In this document: positions 45,669 through 55,549 of the stretch, piece after piece
How the letters are laid out: each line of letters starts with the position of its first letter
How positions within the stretch are numbered: position 1 is the first letter of the stretch
Source: Gammaproteobacteria bacterium
GTDB lineage: Bacteria > Pseudomonadota > Gammaproteobacteria > Enterobacterales > Alteromonadaceae
DNA length: 64,000 nt
Assembly: GCA_018825965.1 (NCBI GenBank)
Contig: JAHKAA010000026.1
Location: 62,001-126,000 of the forward strand
Reading direction: 5' to 3'
Position numbers and translations under genes: made by a program
The notes under the pieces: generated by a model
What the model was told of the DNA's origin: nothing
The model's database searches: none
What the model saw: only the letters and a program-made list of their open reading frames with translations

Positions 45669-47560
45669 ATCCGGCATTTATTCCCACAGCCCTGCTGGTG
45701 CAGCTGATGTTATTAGCGCTGCTGCAGGAAGGTTTAAGCTGGTGGTCCAGTCTGGTGCTGATGGGCATTCTGCTGTTTAAATACATCAGCTTCAAAGTAC
45801 AGCAAAAAGTCAGGATCATGACCATCAATGCACTGGCTGTGATGTTGTGCCTGTTGTTGCTTTCGCAGCTATGGCAACAGGATATGCAGGATTCCATGCT
45901 GCAGTTGTTGTTTTTTTCAGCCGCATTGCGACTTTTTTCTATTCATTCTGAACTCCAGCACGCCAAAAAGCTGGTGTGGGTGCAGTATTTTTTAATCACC
46001 ACAGGTTTTATGCTCAATCAAAGCCTGTGGTTTGCCAGCGTGGTGTTTTTGTTATTTTTCTGCAATTTGTATCTGCATTACCTGCTTTTTGCTCCGGTGC
46101 AACAAAATAAATTTCGCTGGACCGACATTCGTTTACTGCTGTGGGTCATGCCTTTTTGTGTCGCGCTTTTTGTATTGTTTCCAAGGCTACCACCTTTATG
46201 GCAAACCGAAAGGCAGCATCAGGCCCAAACAGGTTTAGCCGATGAGCTGTCGTTGGGAGGGTTGGAAAGATTAGTGCAAAACGACAGTCTGGCGTTCAGG
46301 GTTGAATTTAAGGATGAAAAACCTGCTCAGCATGAACTCTACTGGCGGGCCAAAGTATTTGAAGCTTTTAATGGTCAGGACTGGCTACCCGATTTACAAC
46401 GTACGCCACAACAGCCTGTGGCTACACCTGGCCGCTATCAATACCAGTTGGTGGTTGAACCTCATTTTCAGCGTAGCCTCTTTAGTTTGGGCCAGGTCAA
46501 TCAATTGCAGGGGCAAGTCCAGACTGTTGCTGCTGGTTTAATAGAAAGCCGCCAGCAGATCAGCAGACGTTTTTCTTATAGCCTGACCTCCAATGGTGCG
46601 GCTGTTGCCCAACAAAACACTGAGGAAGCAAAACGCAATCTGCTATTGCGTCACAGCAACCCGCAAGCCAGTGAACTGGCGTTACAACTCAAACAACAGC
46701 ACAGAACAGCCTCAGCTTATGCCCGGGCTTTATATCAGTACTTTGAACGGGAACAATTCAGTTACAGTCTGCGCCCGCCCGTATTGAACCAGCAGTCTGA
46801 GGTGGATCAGTTTTTATTTCAGCACAAAGTGGGCTTCTGTGGCCATTATGCTTCTGCAGCAGCTTATCTGTTTCGCGCCGCCGGTATTCCTGCCCGTGTG
46901 GTTGCTGGCTATCAGGGCGGCGTCTGGCAGACTCAAGGCGATTATCTGCAGGTGTTGCAAAAAGACGCTCATGCCTGGGTTGAGTATCTGGACGACGGCT
47001 ATTGGCGACGTTTTGATGCCACTGTGATAGTTGCACCTCTGCGTCTGACCCAGGGTTTATCTGATGCATTATCTTTGTCTGAACGACAATTTTTAGACCA
47101 GTTTTTTCAGCGCGGCTTTTTAGGTAACTGGCTGCAACAACTGGAATGGCTGGATTATTACTGGTCGGTCTGGGTACTGAGTTTTGATCAGACAGAGCAG
47201 CGTTTTATCTGGCTTTATTTTAAAACCATGCCCTGGTTATGGATAAGCACAGGCATCACGACATCACTGCTTCTGGTGCTGATGATTTACCTCTGGCTAC
47301 AGCGCAGCAGCCAAAGCCAGAATGTTCTGTTACGGCAACGCATGCTGAAGGTACTAAGGCCCTATGGCGAAAAGGCGGATTATCAAAGTATGGAGTCTTA
47401 CCTGCATCAACTCATTCAACTTTATCCGCTACAGGCGACAAAGCTGAACGAACTCTTATCGGCTTATCAGCGATTTGAATTTGCAGAGCAGCAGGAGCAG
47501 TTGCAACAGTGCCGCAAACTGCTCCATCAATTGGCAAAACATCACAGTGCGGCTGGCTAA
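45662..47560 (+). CDS. DUF3488/transglutaminase-like membrane protein
   Basis: 632 residues from the ATG at 45662, overlapping the DUF58 gene by seven bases. About five N-terminal membrane segments (to residue ~165) precede a large periplasmic part containing the transglutaminase core. Catalytic Cys lies in HKVGFCGHYASAAAYLFRAAGIPARVVAGYQGG, His in KDAHAWVEYLDDG, and Asp in WRRFDAT. One more membrane segment (WISTGITTSLLLVLMIYLWL) and a cytoplasmic helical tail end the protein. Probably a periplasmic cysteine protease or amidase; substrate unknown. Confidence 0.9.
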   Translation: MLNPAFIPTALLVQLMLLALLQEGLSWWSSLVLMGILLFKYISFKVQQKVRIMTINALAVMLCLLLLSQLWQQDMQDSMLQLLFFSAALRLFSIHSELQHAKKLVWVQYFLITTGFMLNQSLWFASVVFLLFFCNLYLHYLLFAPVQQNKFRWTDIRLLLWVMPFCVALFVLFPRLPPLWQTERQHQAQTGLADELSLGGLERLVQNDSLAFRVEFKDEKPAQHELYWRAKVFEAFNGQDWLPDLQRTPQQPVATPGRYQYQLVVEPHFQRSLFSLGQVNQLQGQVQTVAAGLIESRQQISRRFSYSLTSNGAAVAQQNTEEAKRNLLLRHSNPQASELALQLKQQHRTASAYARALYQYFEREQFSYSLRPPVLNQQSEVDQFLFQHKVGFCGHYASAAAYLFRAAGIPARVVAGYQGGVWQTQGDYLQVLQKDAHAWVEYLDDGYWRRFDATVIVAPLRLTQGLSDALSLSERQFLDQFFQRGFLGNWLQQLEWLDYYWSVWVLSFDQTEQRFIWLYFKTMPWLWISTGITTSLLLVLMIYLWLQRSSQSQNVLLRQRMLKVLRPYGEKADYQSMESYLHQLIQLYPLQATKLNELLSAYQRFEFAEQQEQLQQCRKLLHQLAKHHSAAG

Positions 47561-47588
47561 AAGCACTGTCTGTTCAGAGTCTGGACTA

Positions 47589-47822
47589 TTAAGTACTGAG
47601 AATACGTAAAGCGCTTTGTAAATGCTCAGCGCAGTTACGCCCCAGATCGGTCAGATAACCGCCGTCAGCCTGAGTTAATAAGCCTTTTTTATGTAAACGT
47701 TCAATGGCTTCTTTTGCACCTGGATCGGCTGATTTATGGGCCTTAATGCCTTCCAGCGAAGTATCCAGGTTAAATAAAGTTAAAATACGAATCTCATCAT
47801 TCAATTGTGAATTTACAGGCAT
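47589..47822 (-). CDS. TIGR02647-family small protein
   Basis: 77 residues. NDEIRILTLFNLDTSLEGIKAHKSA and AIERLHKKGLLTQADGGYLTDLGRNCAEHL look like a compact winged helix. The sequence matches, from memory, the TIGR02647 family described as a putative DNA-binding protein of gammaproteobacteria. It converges with the transglutaminase gene; no partner is evident. Confidence 0.8.
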   Translation of the reverse strand: MPVNSQLNDEIRILTLFNLDTSLEGIKAHKSADPGAKEAIERLHKKGLLTQADGGYLTDLGRNCAEHLQSALRILST

Positions 47823-48009
47823 CTCGTCTTTTCCTTTGTCGTTGTTTTGCTAGAAACTAGACCCTATTTGACAATTTTTCCAGCGAAAGTGCCTGTACTC
47901 TTTATATTCCGTTCTTCGCCAACAAAAACCGACTGTTTTTAATACGCTTTGCTGTATTTTTAAGCAGATATTTCCTATAGTCAGGCAAAGGTCAAAGAGC
48001 TCGTATCCA

Positions 48010-48951
48010 GTGACAAAAGGACCATCAACACCACATAGCTTTCCTGGCTGGACGGACTTATTTCAGTCCTTGTCCACACCCTTTGCATTGCTGCAACATC
48101 AAAGCCATCAGAACATCAAACTACTGCGAAGCAATACCGCCTTTCAGCAGTTATTTAACCTACGGTTGAGATCCCGTACTCAGGGTTTCAACCAGCTTCC
48201 AGCCGACTTTATCAATCAGTTGCAGCTGCTGTGCCAGCATCAAAAGCCTGTGTTCTGGTGCCTGAGCACAGACCCGGACAACTGCCGGCACTTTAAAATG
48301 CAACTTGAGCAACCAGAGCCTTCGGATCCTGCCTGTTATTTACTGGTGATGCAGGATATCAGCGAACAGCAGAATGCTCTGCTGTTGCTGCAGCAACAAA
48401 AAGATGAGCTGCAAAAGCGGCTAACCGATATAGAGCAACTGAAGAATCGCATCAGTGAACAAGCCATCCGCGATCCCTTAACCAATTTATTTAATCGCCG
48501 TTTCCTCAATGAGTTTATGGAACGCGAGCTGGCTTTAGCCAGACGTAACCAAAAACCTTTGGCGGTAGTGATGCTGGACCTGGATCATTTTAAACAACTC
48601 AATGATCAGTTTGGTCATCAGACAGGTGACACTGTGATTGAGATGGTGGCAAAACATTTACTTCGTCAAAGCAGGCGGACTGATATTTTGTTCCGCTACG
48701 GCGGCGAGGAATTTCTGGTCATTTTACCTAATACGAACGCAGCGCAAGCCAGACATCTGGCGGAAAACTGGCGGCACCATGTACAGCAAGCTCAGGTTTT
48801 TGCGAAACATCAGAGCGTCAGTATTACCTTGTCTGCTGGCCTGGCCTGTTATCCCGAGCATGGCACCACAGCTTTTAACTTAATACAGGCCGCAGATGAA
48901 GCCTTATACCAGGCCAAAGCCGCAGGCAGAAATCAGGTGATGATGTGTTGA
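48010..48951 (+). CDS. Diguanylate cyclase (PAS-like sensor plus GGDEF)
   Basis: 313 residues from a GTG at 48010. Residues about 15-120 look like a PAS domain, with a coiled coil (QNALLLLQQQKDELQKRLTDIEQLKNRI region) at 121-150. The GGDEF domain follows from DPLTNLFNRRF. The active site is GGEEF (231-235), and RRTD (222-225) five residues before it forms the inhibitory I-site, so the enzyme should make cyclic di-GMP under product inhibition. No membrane segment or signal peptide. The ligand of the sensor part is unknown. Confidence 0.92.
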   Translation: MTKGPSTPHSFPGWTDLFQSLSTPFALLQHQSHQNIKLLRSNTAFQQLFNLRLRSRTQGFNQLPADFINQLQLLCQHQKPVFWCLSTDPDNCRHFKMQLEQPEPSDPACYLLVMQDISEQQNALLLLQQQKDELQKRLTDIEQLKNRISEQAIRDPLTNLFNRRFLNEFMERELALARRNQKPLAVVMLDLDHFKQLNDQFGHQTGDTVIEMVAKHLLRQSRRTDILFRYGGEEFLVILPNTNAAQARHLAENWRHHVQQAQVFAKHQSVSITLSAGLACYPEHGTTAFNLIQAADEALYQAKAAGRNQVMMC

Positions 48952-48967
48952 CACTGGTTTTATAAAC

Positions 48968-48992
48968 ACAAAAAGGAACCGAAGTTCCTCTT
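48968..48992. terminator. Terminator between the diguanylate cyclase gene and htpX
   Basis: AAAAGGAAC-CGAA-GTTCCTCTTT between converging genes; moderate stem with short A and T tracts on either side. Confidence 0.6.
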
Positions 48993-49017
48993 TGCACTAT
49001 GGTGTTACCATCTTGGT

Positions 49018-49884
49018 TTAAAAAGCACCACGCAAGGCTGCAATACGTTTTTCCAGCGGTGGATGACTTAAAAACAACTCTGATGCAGCAGGTTTGCTGG
49101 CTATACCAAAAGCCATCATCGAACCTTCCAACTGACTTTCGTGGTTATTTCGTAAACGCTCCAGTGCTGCAACCATTTTATTGGCTCCCACCAGTTTGGC
49201 TGCACCTGCATCAGCGCGGTATTCACGTTGGCGCGAAAACCACATGACGATAATGCTGGCCAGCACGCCAAAAGCCATTTCCAGCACAAACACAGTCATC
49301 ATATACGCAAAACCATTGCTACCGCCGCCTTCGTCATTGCGGTTGCCGCTGATAGCACCTGCAATTAAACGGGCAAAGAAGATCACAAAAGTGTTCACCA
49401 CCCCCTGAATAAGCGTCAGCGTTACCATATCGCCATTGGCAACGTGTGAGACTTCATGCGCCAATACAGCTTCCACTTCTTCTTCACGCATATTACGCAT
49501 TAAGCCTGTACTGACAGCCACCAGCGCATTGTTACGGCTGGCCCCTGTGGCAAAAGCGTTCATTTCCGGTGAGTCGTAAATGGCCACTTCAGGCATACCA
49601 ATACCAGCCTGCTGAGCCTGACGACGCACTGTATCAAATAACCACTGTTCAGTAGCATTACGTGGCTGGGTGATCACCACAGCGCCGGTAGAGCGTTTGG
49701 CCATCCATTTCGACATAAATAATGAAATGAAAGAGCCACCAAAACCAAATACTGCTGCAAACACCAACAAGCCGCCTATGCTGCGGCTATCAATGCCCAA
49801 CACTCTGAAAACAATGCTAAGTACTATACTTAACACCAACATCACGGCCAGGTTTGTGGCCAGGAACAGTATAATGCGCTTCAT
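49018..49884 (-). CDS. htpX: HtpX membrane zinc protease
   Basis: 288 residues, M48 family. Two N-terminal membrane segments (4-26, 36-57), the zinc site HEVSH (143-147), two further hydrophobic stretches (155-175, 190-215) and the third ligand E in [14 protein letters not shown]. Degrades damaged inner membrane proteins from the cytoplasmic side. GAGGTATCT before the ATG is the ribosome binding site. In E. coli it is under the Cpx system; no CpxR box was looked for in detail. Confidence 0.95.
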   Translation of the reverse strand: MKRIILFLATNLAVMLVLSIVLSIVFRVLGIDSRSIGGLLVFAAVFGFGGSFISLFMSKWMAKRSTGAVVITQPRNATEQWLFDTVRRQAQQAGIGMPEVAIYDSPEMNAFATGASRNNALVAVSTGLMRNMREEEVEAVLAHEVSHVANGDMVTLTLIQGVVNTFVIFFARLIAGAISGNRNDEGGGSNGFAYMMTVFVLEMAFGVLASIIVMWFSRQREYRADAGAAKLVGANKMVAALERLRNNHESQLEGSMMAFGIASKPAASELFLSHPPLEKRIAALRGAF

Positions 49885-49998
49885 AGATACCTCGTTTATT
49901 AAGCAGTAGTGCTTACTATATGGCTTAGAAGCGTTTTTTCAATCAAAGTGCGATAAGCAATTGTAAAGAAAGATGAATGGAGCTGTTGGTGCGATCTG

Positions 49999-50664
49999 TC
50001 ACATCTGCTTGATAAAGGCTGCGGCAAGAGCAGTATTGATTTCTGGTTCGGATTGGTAAGGCAAAACGCCAAGACATGGCGCTGTCAGCTTTTGTTGCAA
50101 ATAGCGGATGTTTTCCTGCTGATAAGCCATATCCGGGTCAATACAATTAGCCACCCAGCCCAGCAGCTTCAGGCCAGAGTGTTCTATTTCGCGCACCGTC
50201 AGTAAAGCATGATTTAAACAGCCCAATTTCATCCCGACCACCAAGAGCACCGGCAATTGCTGTTGTGTCACCCAATCGGCCATAGTGCTGTGATCATCCA
50301 GTGGTAATAACCAACCACCAGCACCTTCCACTAAAGCTATATCAGCATCCATATTTTGGAGCTTTTGTAACTCGTTGCTCAGAATGATCGGGTCTATACA
50401 GAGTCCTGCTTTTGCTGCGGCTAAATGTGGGGCTACTGCGTCGTCCAGGCAATAGGGATTCACCAGCTCATAACTTAACGCCTCTGTCGCATGCTGCTGC
50501 AATTGCAGAGCATCAGTATTCAAACCTGCTGCATTCACGCCAGCTGCCACTGGTTTTTGCGCCACAGTGCGATGACCCAGAGCTTTTAAGCCTTGTAACA
50601 AGGCCACAGCCACATGAGTTTTGCCCGCATCTGTATCTGTGCCTGTGATAAAGACTGTCTGCAT
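49999..50664 (-). CDS. bioD: Dethiobiotin synthetase
   Basis: 221 residues. The P-loop GTDTDAGKT is at 8-16, QKPVAAG follows, and VEGAGGWLLPL is the substrate loop. It closes the ureido ring of dethiobiotin from diaminopelargonate, CO2 and ATP. Last gene of the bioB-bioF-bioC-bioD operon, three bases after bioC. The preceding step is BioA, encoded by the divergent gene at 53770. Confidence 0.95.
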   Translation of the reverse strand: MQTVFITGTDTDAGKTHVAVALLQGLKALGHRTVAQKPVAAGVNAAGLNTDALQLQQHATEALSYELVNPYCLDDAVAPHLAAAKAGLCIDPIILSNELQKLQNMDADIALVEGAGGWLLPLDDHSTMADWVTQQQLPVLLVVGMKLGCLNHALLTVREIEHSGLKLLGWVANCIDPDMAYQQENIRYLQQKLTAPCLGVLPYQSEPEINTALAAAFIKQM

Positions 50665-50667
50665 TTT

Positions 50668-51447
50668 TTACTCTTTGTTTTTCTTAGTAAGGACCAGATA
50701 CAACACCTGATAACTGGCGCTGATGCTTCCGTCGATGCAACGGGATGGATAAGCCTGCTGCACTTTTTGCCAGCGTTGTTTACCCGTTAAGGCTTTGTTA
50801 CGGTCTTGGGTCACGGTATTGGCCCCTAGATCTTTTAACTCCCGAGCCAACGCCAGAACATCCGGATACTCCAGTTGCACAGTTTCTGTCTGCAATTTCA
50901 AACCTAAGTCAGGACATTGACGCTCTAACTGATGATAAAAATCCAAAGGCAAAAACTGATTGATATGCTGATGGCTATCCACCTCTGACCAAGCTTGTTT
51001 AAATTCCTGCAAGGTGCCATCCAGCAAGGTACTGATAACAGCTGAACCACCAGGCTTTATCACCCGAGCTATCTCATGCAACACCAGTTGCGGCTGTTCG
51101 CACCATTGCAACATCAGGCTGGAAAAAACTCTGTCAATGCTCGCACTCGCCAGCGGTAAAGACTGAGCATCAGCCTGAACCACTAAAGTGGCATCTTGTG
51201 CTTCCCTGGCTTTTTGTAACATGTCAAAACTTAAATCCAGCGCAACTAAGTCGGTGCAATGTTGTTTTAACTTTGAATGAAACCAGCCAGGGCCAGAGCC
51301 TAGATCCAGTAACAATCCATCTGTTGGTTTTAATAAACTCAAAGCTTGAGCTGCAACCAGCCGCTGTAAACGTGCGGCCTGTTCATAACTTTCACGGGCA
51401 CGACCAAAATGACGGGCTATATGGTCCGTTAAAGCCAGCGCATTCAT
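50668..51447 (-). CDS. bioC: Malonyl-ACP O-methyltransferase
   Basis: 259 residues. The SAM-binding motif LLLDLGSGPGWF lies at about 45-56, followed by DLVALDLSFDMLQKARE and the D-rich VVQADAQSLPLASASIDRVFSSLMLQW. BioC methylates malonyl-ACP to start pimelate synthesis by fatty-acid enzymes. The start overlaps the bioF stop (ATGA). No bioH is in the window unless YbfF-like hydrolases serve. Confidence 0.93.
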   Translation of the reverse strand: MNALALTDHIARHFGRARESYEQAARLQRLVAAQALSLLKPTDGLLLDLGSGPGWFHSKLKQHCTDLVALDLSFDMLQKAREAQDATLVVQADAQSLPLASASIDRVFSSLMLQWCEQPQLVLHEIARVIKPGGSAVISTLLDGTLQEFKQAWSEVDSHQHINQFLPLDFYHQLERQCPDLGLKLQTETVQLEYPDVLALARELKDLGANTVTQDRNKALTGKQRWQKVQQAYPSRCIDGSISASYQVLYLVLTKKNKE

Positions 51448-52595
51448 ATCAGTTGCTCCAGCTTTTGTACTAAAGATCGAATATCGTCGCTCTGATGCAA
51501 AGCAGATAAAGTAATGCGTAACCTTGCACTACCCTGCGGCACTGTAGGTGGCCGTATGGCGCTCAGCCAAATCCCTTGTTTTTTAAGTGAAGCGCTCATC
51601 AGCATGGCTTTGTCTGAATCGCCAATGATCAAGGGTTGTATCGCGGTGTTGGATGGCAATAAAGAGAAACCTGCACCAGCAGCCAAAGTTTTAAACAGCT
51701 GGATATTGTCGTTCAGTTTGTCTCTGCGCCACTCTTGACTGCGGCTTAATTCAACGGAAGTTTTCATCGCCCAGCACAAAGCAGGAGATAACGCAGTGCT
51801 GTAAATGTAATGCCTTGCAAACTGGCGTAAATAATCAATCATGGTGGCTGAACCTGCTAAAAAAGCGCCCTGACCTGCTAAGGCTTTGCCAAAGTTGGCC
51901 ATCAGGCAGAGCATATCGCCAGGCTCTAGCCCTTGTGCATCCCAGCTGCCTCTGCCTTCAGTGCCGAGCACTCCCAAAGCATGAGCATCATCCAGCAGTA
52001 AATCAGCATTGTTTTTTTTACAAAGCGCAGATATAGCGCTTAGATCCGGACTATCGCCATCCATGCTAAATACGCCTTCGGTCACCACCAAAGCTGCAGG
52101 GTAAGGTTGTAACAAGATGTCAAGCGCCGCTAAATCCTGGTGAGGGAAACGTTTATAGCCCGCATCAGCATGGAGCGCCGCATCAATCAGGGACGCATGG
52201 CAAAGCTTGTCTAAAAGCAACTGATCGGTTTTATCCGTTAAATGCTGCAGCATCACCTGATTGGCAGCAAAACCAGAGGAAAACAGCAATACATCATCCA
52301 CGCCCAGCCAGTCGCATAGCTCATCGGATAAAGCACGATGGGCATAATGAAAACCTGTGACTAAAGGCGAACCTGAACTGCCGACGCCAAAACGTTCAGC
52401 GCCTTCGGCCAGCGATTTGATCAGCTGTGGTTCAGTGGCCAGACCCAGATAGTCATTGCCGGAAAAATTAACATAAGCGCCCTGCTTATTGTGCAACAAC
52501 CGGCCCTGATAGGAATCAATAGCCGGATGCTGTCGATACAAACCATCGGCTTTGCGCCTGGAGATCTGATCGGCAAAGCGCTGTAACCTGCTCAT
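51444..52595 (-). CDS. bioF: 8-Amino-7-oxononanoate synthase
   Basis: 383 residues from the ATG at 52595 (a GTG one codon earlier is possible). PLP-dependent alpha-oxoamine synthase joining pimeloyl-ACP/CoA and alanine. YVNFSGNDYLGLA, SSGSPLVTGFHYAHRALSD, LLLDDAHALGVLGTEGRGSWD and the PLP lysine in NFGKALAGQGAF are in order. Located eight bases after bioB and overlapping bioC. Confidence 0.95.
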   Translation of the reverse strand: MSRLQRFADQISRRKADGLYRQHPAIDSYQGRLLHNKQGAYVNFSGNDYLGLATEPQLIKSLAEGAERFGVGSSGSPLVTGFHYAHRALSDELCDWLGVDDVLLFSSGFAANQVMLQHLTDKTDQLLLDKLCHASLIDAALHADAGYKRFPHQDLAALDILLQPYPAALVVTEGVFSMDGDSPDLSAISALCKKNNADLLLDDAHALGVLGTEGRGSWDAQGLEPGDMLCLMANFGKALAGQGAFLAGSATMIDYLRQFARHYIYSTALSPALCWAMKTSVELSRSQEWRRDKLNDNIQLFKTLAAGAGFSLLPSNTAIQPLIIGDSDKAMLMSASLKKQGIWLSAIRPPTVPQGSARLRITLSALHQSDDIRSLVQKLEQLI

Positions 52596-52603
52596 CACTG
52601 CAC

Positions 52604-53650
52604 TTACACCGCGCTATGGAACAATGAAGGCGTATTTTGCTCTTTAATGGCGTCGGCCAAAGCCGCTTCATGGGCTTCGTCTGATACATCATGACGCTGC
52701 TCAGGCACAATGCCCAGCTTGGCGAATAACAACATATCGGCATCTGCTTCCGGGTTTTCTGTCGTCAGTAACTTATCACCGTAGAAGATTGAGTTGGCAC
52801 CTGATAGAAAACACAGCGCCTGCATTTGCTCGTTCATGCGTGAACGGCCTGCAGATAAACGCACATGGCTTTGTGGCATCATAATGCGGGCTACAGCTAT
52901 AGTGCGGATAAACTCAAAGCCATCTAAGTCTTCGACGTTTTCCATCGGTGTGCCCTGCACTTTCACCAGCATATTAATAGGCACACTTTGTGGATGCTCC
53001 GGCAAATTCGCCAATTGCATTAAAAGTGCGGATCTGTCGTTGGCCGACTCGCCCATTCCGACAATACCACCACAACAGACTTTCATACCGGCGTCACGCA
53101 CATGCTGCAGCGTATCTAATCTATCCTGGTAAGTACGGGTGGTGATAATTTCACCGTAGAACTCAGGCGAGGTATCCAGATTATGGTTGTAGTAATCTAA
53201 ACCAGCTTGTTTTAACTCCTGCGCCTGATCCGCATCGAGCTTACCCAACGTCATACAGGTTTCTAAGCCCATTTCTTTGACGCCTTTGACCATTTCCATC
53301 AAAAATGGCATATCACGTTGTTTTGGATTGCTCCAGGCAGCGCCCATACAAAAACGGCTGGCACCTTTGTCTTTCGCGGCCCTGGCCTGAGTGAGTACTT
53401 TTTCCACTTCCAGCAAACGTTCGCGCTCAAGGCCGGTATTGTAATGACCACTTTGAGGACAATATTTGCAGTCTTCAGCACAGGCACCGGTTTTAATCGA
53501 CAACAAAGTGCTGATCTGCACTTCATTAGGCTTAAAAAACTGACGATGAACTGTCTGGGCCTGAAAAACTAAGTCATTAAAAGGTAAAGCAAATAAGGCA
53601 TTTACTTCCGCCAGAGTCCAGTTGTGACGAAGTGGTAAAACTGCAGACAT
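52604..53650 (-). CDS. bioB: Biotin synthase
   Basis: 348 residues from the ATG at 53650, preceded by GGGGA; the longer frame starts with TTG and is unlikely. Radical-SAM enzyme inserting sulfur into dethiobiotin. The 4Fe-4S motif is C57-x3-C61-x2-C64 in [43 protein letters not shown] near the C-terminus holds the arginine and other residues of the 2Fe-2S region. First gene of bioBFCD. Flavodoxin (fldA, in this window) is its usual electron donor. Confidence 0.97.
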   Translation of the reverse strand: MSAVLPLRHNWTLAEVNALFALPFNDLVFQAQTVHRQFFKPNEVQISTLLSIKTGACAEDCKYCPQSGHYNTGLERERLLEVEKVLTQARAAKDKGASRFCMGAAWSNPKQRDMPFLMEMVKGVKEMGLETCMTLGKLDADQAQELKQAGLDYYNHNLDTSPEFYGEIITTRTYQDRLDTLQHVRDAGMKVCCGGIVGMGESANDRSALLMQLANLPEHPQSVPINMLVKVQGTPMENVEDLDGFEFIRTIAVARIMMPQSHVRLSAGRSRMNEQMQALCFLSGANSIFYGDKLLTTENPEADADMLLFAKLGIVPEQRHDVSDEAHEAALADAIKEQNTPSLFHSAV

Positions 53651-53725
53651 AAAATTCCCCGAAGACAAGCCACAGACAAATTGTGGTCTTTTAAATTTTC
53701 CGTTAGTCTATCGGCCCTTGACGCC

Positions 53726-53758
53726 ATGTCAACGCCAACCAGTTCGCAAAGTTTACTG
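53726..53758. promoter_or_regulatory. Putative BirA operator between bioB and bioA
   Basis: ATGTCAAC-17 nt-GTTTACTG has the spacing of the BirA operator TTGTAAAC-17 nt-GTTTACAA and matches six of eight positions in each arm. Its place in the divergent bioB/bioA region is the classical one. It would allow biotin-dependent repression of both operons. Confidence 0.55.
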
Positions 53759-53769
53759 CAGGTTATTTT

Positions 53770-55077
53770 ATGAGCATAGATCGTGAGTTTGACCGCCAGC
53801 ATATCTGGCATCCATACACCTCTTTAAGCAACCCTCTGCCTGTTTATCCTATCATCAGTGCCCATGGCTGTGAGTTGATGCTGGAAGATGGCCGGACTCT
53901 GATTGATGGCACTTCGTCCTGGTGGGCTGCTATTCATGGCTACAATCATCCTGAATTAAATGCAGCTCTGGTGACCCAAAGTCAGAAAATGAGCCATGTG
54001 ATGTTTGGCGGTATCACCCATCAGCCTGCTGTAGATCTGGCGAAGTTACTACTGCAGATGGCACCAGAGGGGTTAACTAAAGTCTTTTTTGCTGACAGCG
54101 GATCTATCTCAGTTGAAGTAGCGATTAAAATGGCGCTGCAATACTGGTTAGGTTTAAATCGTCCGGAAAAAAGCCGGTTGCTGACCATTCAAAAGGGTTA
54201 TCACGGCGATACCTTTGCCGCTATGTCGGTCTGCGATCCGGTGGACGGCATGCATTCGATGTTTCAAGATCAAATTATCCCGCAGCTCTTTGCGCCAGCA
54301 CCACAAAGTCATTTTGACGGCGACTTTTTAGCAGAGGATGAATTGGCTTTAACGGCTTTATTTGCACAGCATCACCAGCACTTAGCGGCTTTTATTCTGG
54401 AACCCATACTGCAAGGCGCCGGTGGTATGCGGTTTTATCATCCGGATTATTTAAAACTGGCGCGTAAGCTGTGCGATCAGTATCAGGTGCTGCTGATTGC
54501 CGATGAAATTGCCACAGGGTTTGGCCGCACCGGAAAATTGTTTGCTTGTCAGCATGCAGGCATAAGCCCGGATATTATCTGTCTGGGTAAAGCCTTAACA
54601 GGCGGTTATCTGACGCTTGCTGCGACCTTATGCAACGATAAAGTAGCGGACGGTATAGCCCAGGGTGCTGTGCCAGCGTTAATGCACGGCCCTACCTATA
54701 TGGCGAATCCACTGGCCTGTGCTGTCGCTTTGAAAAGCCTGCAACTGGTGCAGAAAAACCAATGGCCAGCACAAGTAAAAGCTATAGAGCAGCAATTAAA
54801 GCTTGAGCTGGAGCACTGCCGTAAATCGCCTTATGTGGCTGATGTAAGGGTATTGGGTGCCATTGGTGTGGTCAAGATGAAACAGAATATAGATGTGGCT
54901 GCTATGCAAAAAGCTTTTGTTGAACTTGGCGTTTGGATCCGGCCTTTTGGCAAACTGCTGTATTTAATGCCGCCTTATATCATCAGCCCAACACAGCTTG
55001 CAAAACTGACCTCTGCATTGTGCCTTTTAAGTCATCAGCCCCAGCAGCAGGATATTCAGGCTCTGCCAGGCGCTTAA
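53770..55077 (+). CDS. bioA: Adenosylmethionine-8-amino-7-oxononanoate aminotransferase
   Basis: 435 residues. Class III PLP aminotransferase that uses S-adenosylmethionine as amino donor to make 7,8-diaminopelargonate. HIWHPYTS at the start, DGTSSWWAAIHGYNHPELN, GYHGDTFAAMSVCDP, LIADEIATGFGRTGKLFAC and the lysine in CLGKALTGGYLTLAAT are the family blocks. Divergent from bioB; its stop overlaps the convergent small membrane gene by four bases. Confidence 0.96.
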   Translation: MSIDREFDRQHIWHPYTSLSNPLPVYPIISAHGCELMLEDGRTLIDGTSSWWAAIHGYNHPELNAALVTQSQKMSHVMFGGITHQPAVDLAKLLLQMAPEGLTKVFFADSGSISVEVAIKMALQYWLGLNRPEKSRLLTIQKGYHGDTFAAMSVCDPVDGMHSMFQDQIIPQLFAPAPQSHFDGDFLAEDELALTALFAQHHQHLAAFILEPILQGAGGMRFYHPDYLKLARKLCDQYQVLLIADEIATGFGRTGKLFACQHAGISPDIICLGKALTGGYLTLAATLCNDKVADGIAQGAVPALMHGPTYMANPLACAVALKSLQLVQKNQWPAQVKAIEQQLKLELEHCRKSPYVADVRVLGAIGVVKMKQNIDVAAMQKAFVELGVWIRPFGKLLYLMPPYIISPTQLAKLTSALCLLSHQPQQQDIQALPGA

Positions 55078-55448
55078 TCGATAGTCGAAAATACAAACAA
55101 CACCACGGCGCTTAGAAAAAACAGAAAAAACAAGTTTAAGCGCCAGCCATCGTCACGGCGTCTGTTGCGAAACTGATGCAAGACCAAGGTGGCTGCAGTA
55201 AATACCAAACACCAGCGCACTAAGACTTCCAGTTTCACCACCAATGCTTTATCCCATTCCTGATCAATGGCAATGCCCCAGTACTGCACCAGACCACTGT
55301 TAAACTCAGGTTTGGCCAAATGCGCCAATGCCAGACCCATAATCAATAAAAACCAGGCACTCAAATTCAGCATAGCTAACAGCAACATCAGCCAGTCTGC
55401 GCCTTTACGCCGTTCTTTTGGCTTAAGATCAGGCTCTGAAGCGCTCAT
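55074..55448 (-). CDS. Small membrane protein of unknown function
   Basis: 124 residues from the ATG at 55448, which has GAGGAA eight bases upstream. A charged N-terminus (SEPDLKPKERRKG) precedes three membrane segments (about 17-40, 70-90, 103-122). The loop between the first two is probably periplasmic (KPEFNSGLVQYWGIAIDQEWDKAL). Not recognised beyond being hypothetical in related genomes. Converges with bioA. Confidence 0.7.
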   Translation of the reverse strand: MSASEPDLKPKERRKGADWLMLLLAMLNLSAWFLLIMGLALAHLAKPEFNSGLVQYWGIAIDQEWDKALVVKLEVLVRWCLVFTAATLVLHQFRNRRRDDGWRLNLFFLFFLSAVVLFVFSTID

Positions 55449-55549
55449 TTTAGAATTCCTCACAATTTTTACTTGTGTTCAGTCTTTGCCTCAGTATGAT
55501 GTCTGCTTTTGGGTTTTTACAGTTTCTTAAGTAAGTTGGAGCAGGTTGC

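Noticed and set aside
43810-47560. MoxR-DUF58-transglutaminase operon as a novel system
   Set aside because: It is a widespread conserved operon in gammaproteobacteria; function is unknown but the arrangement is not new.
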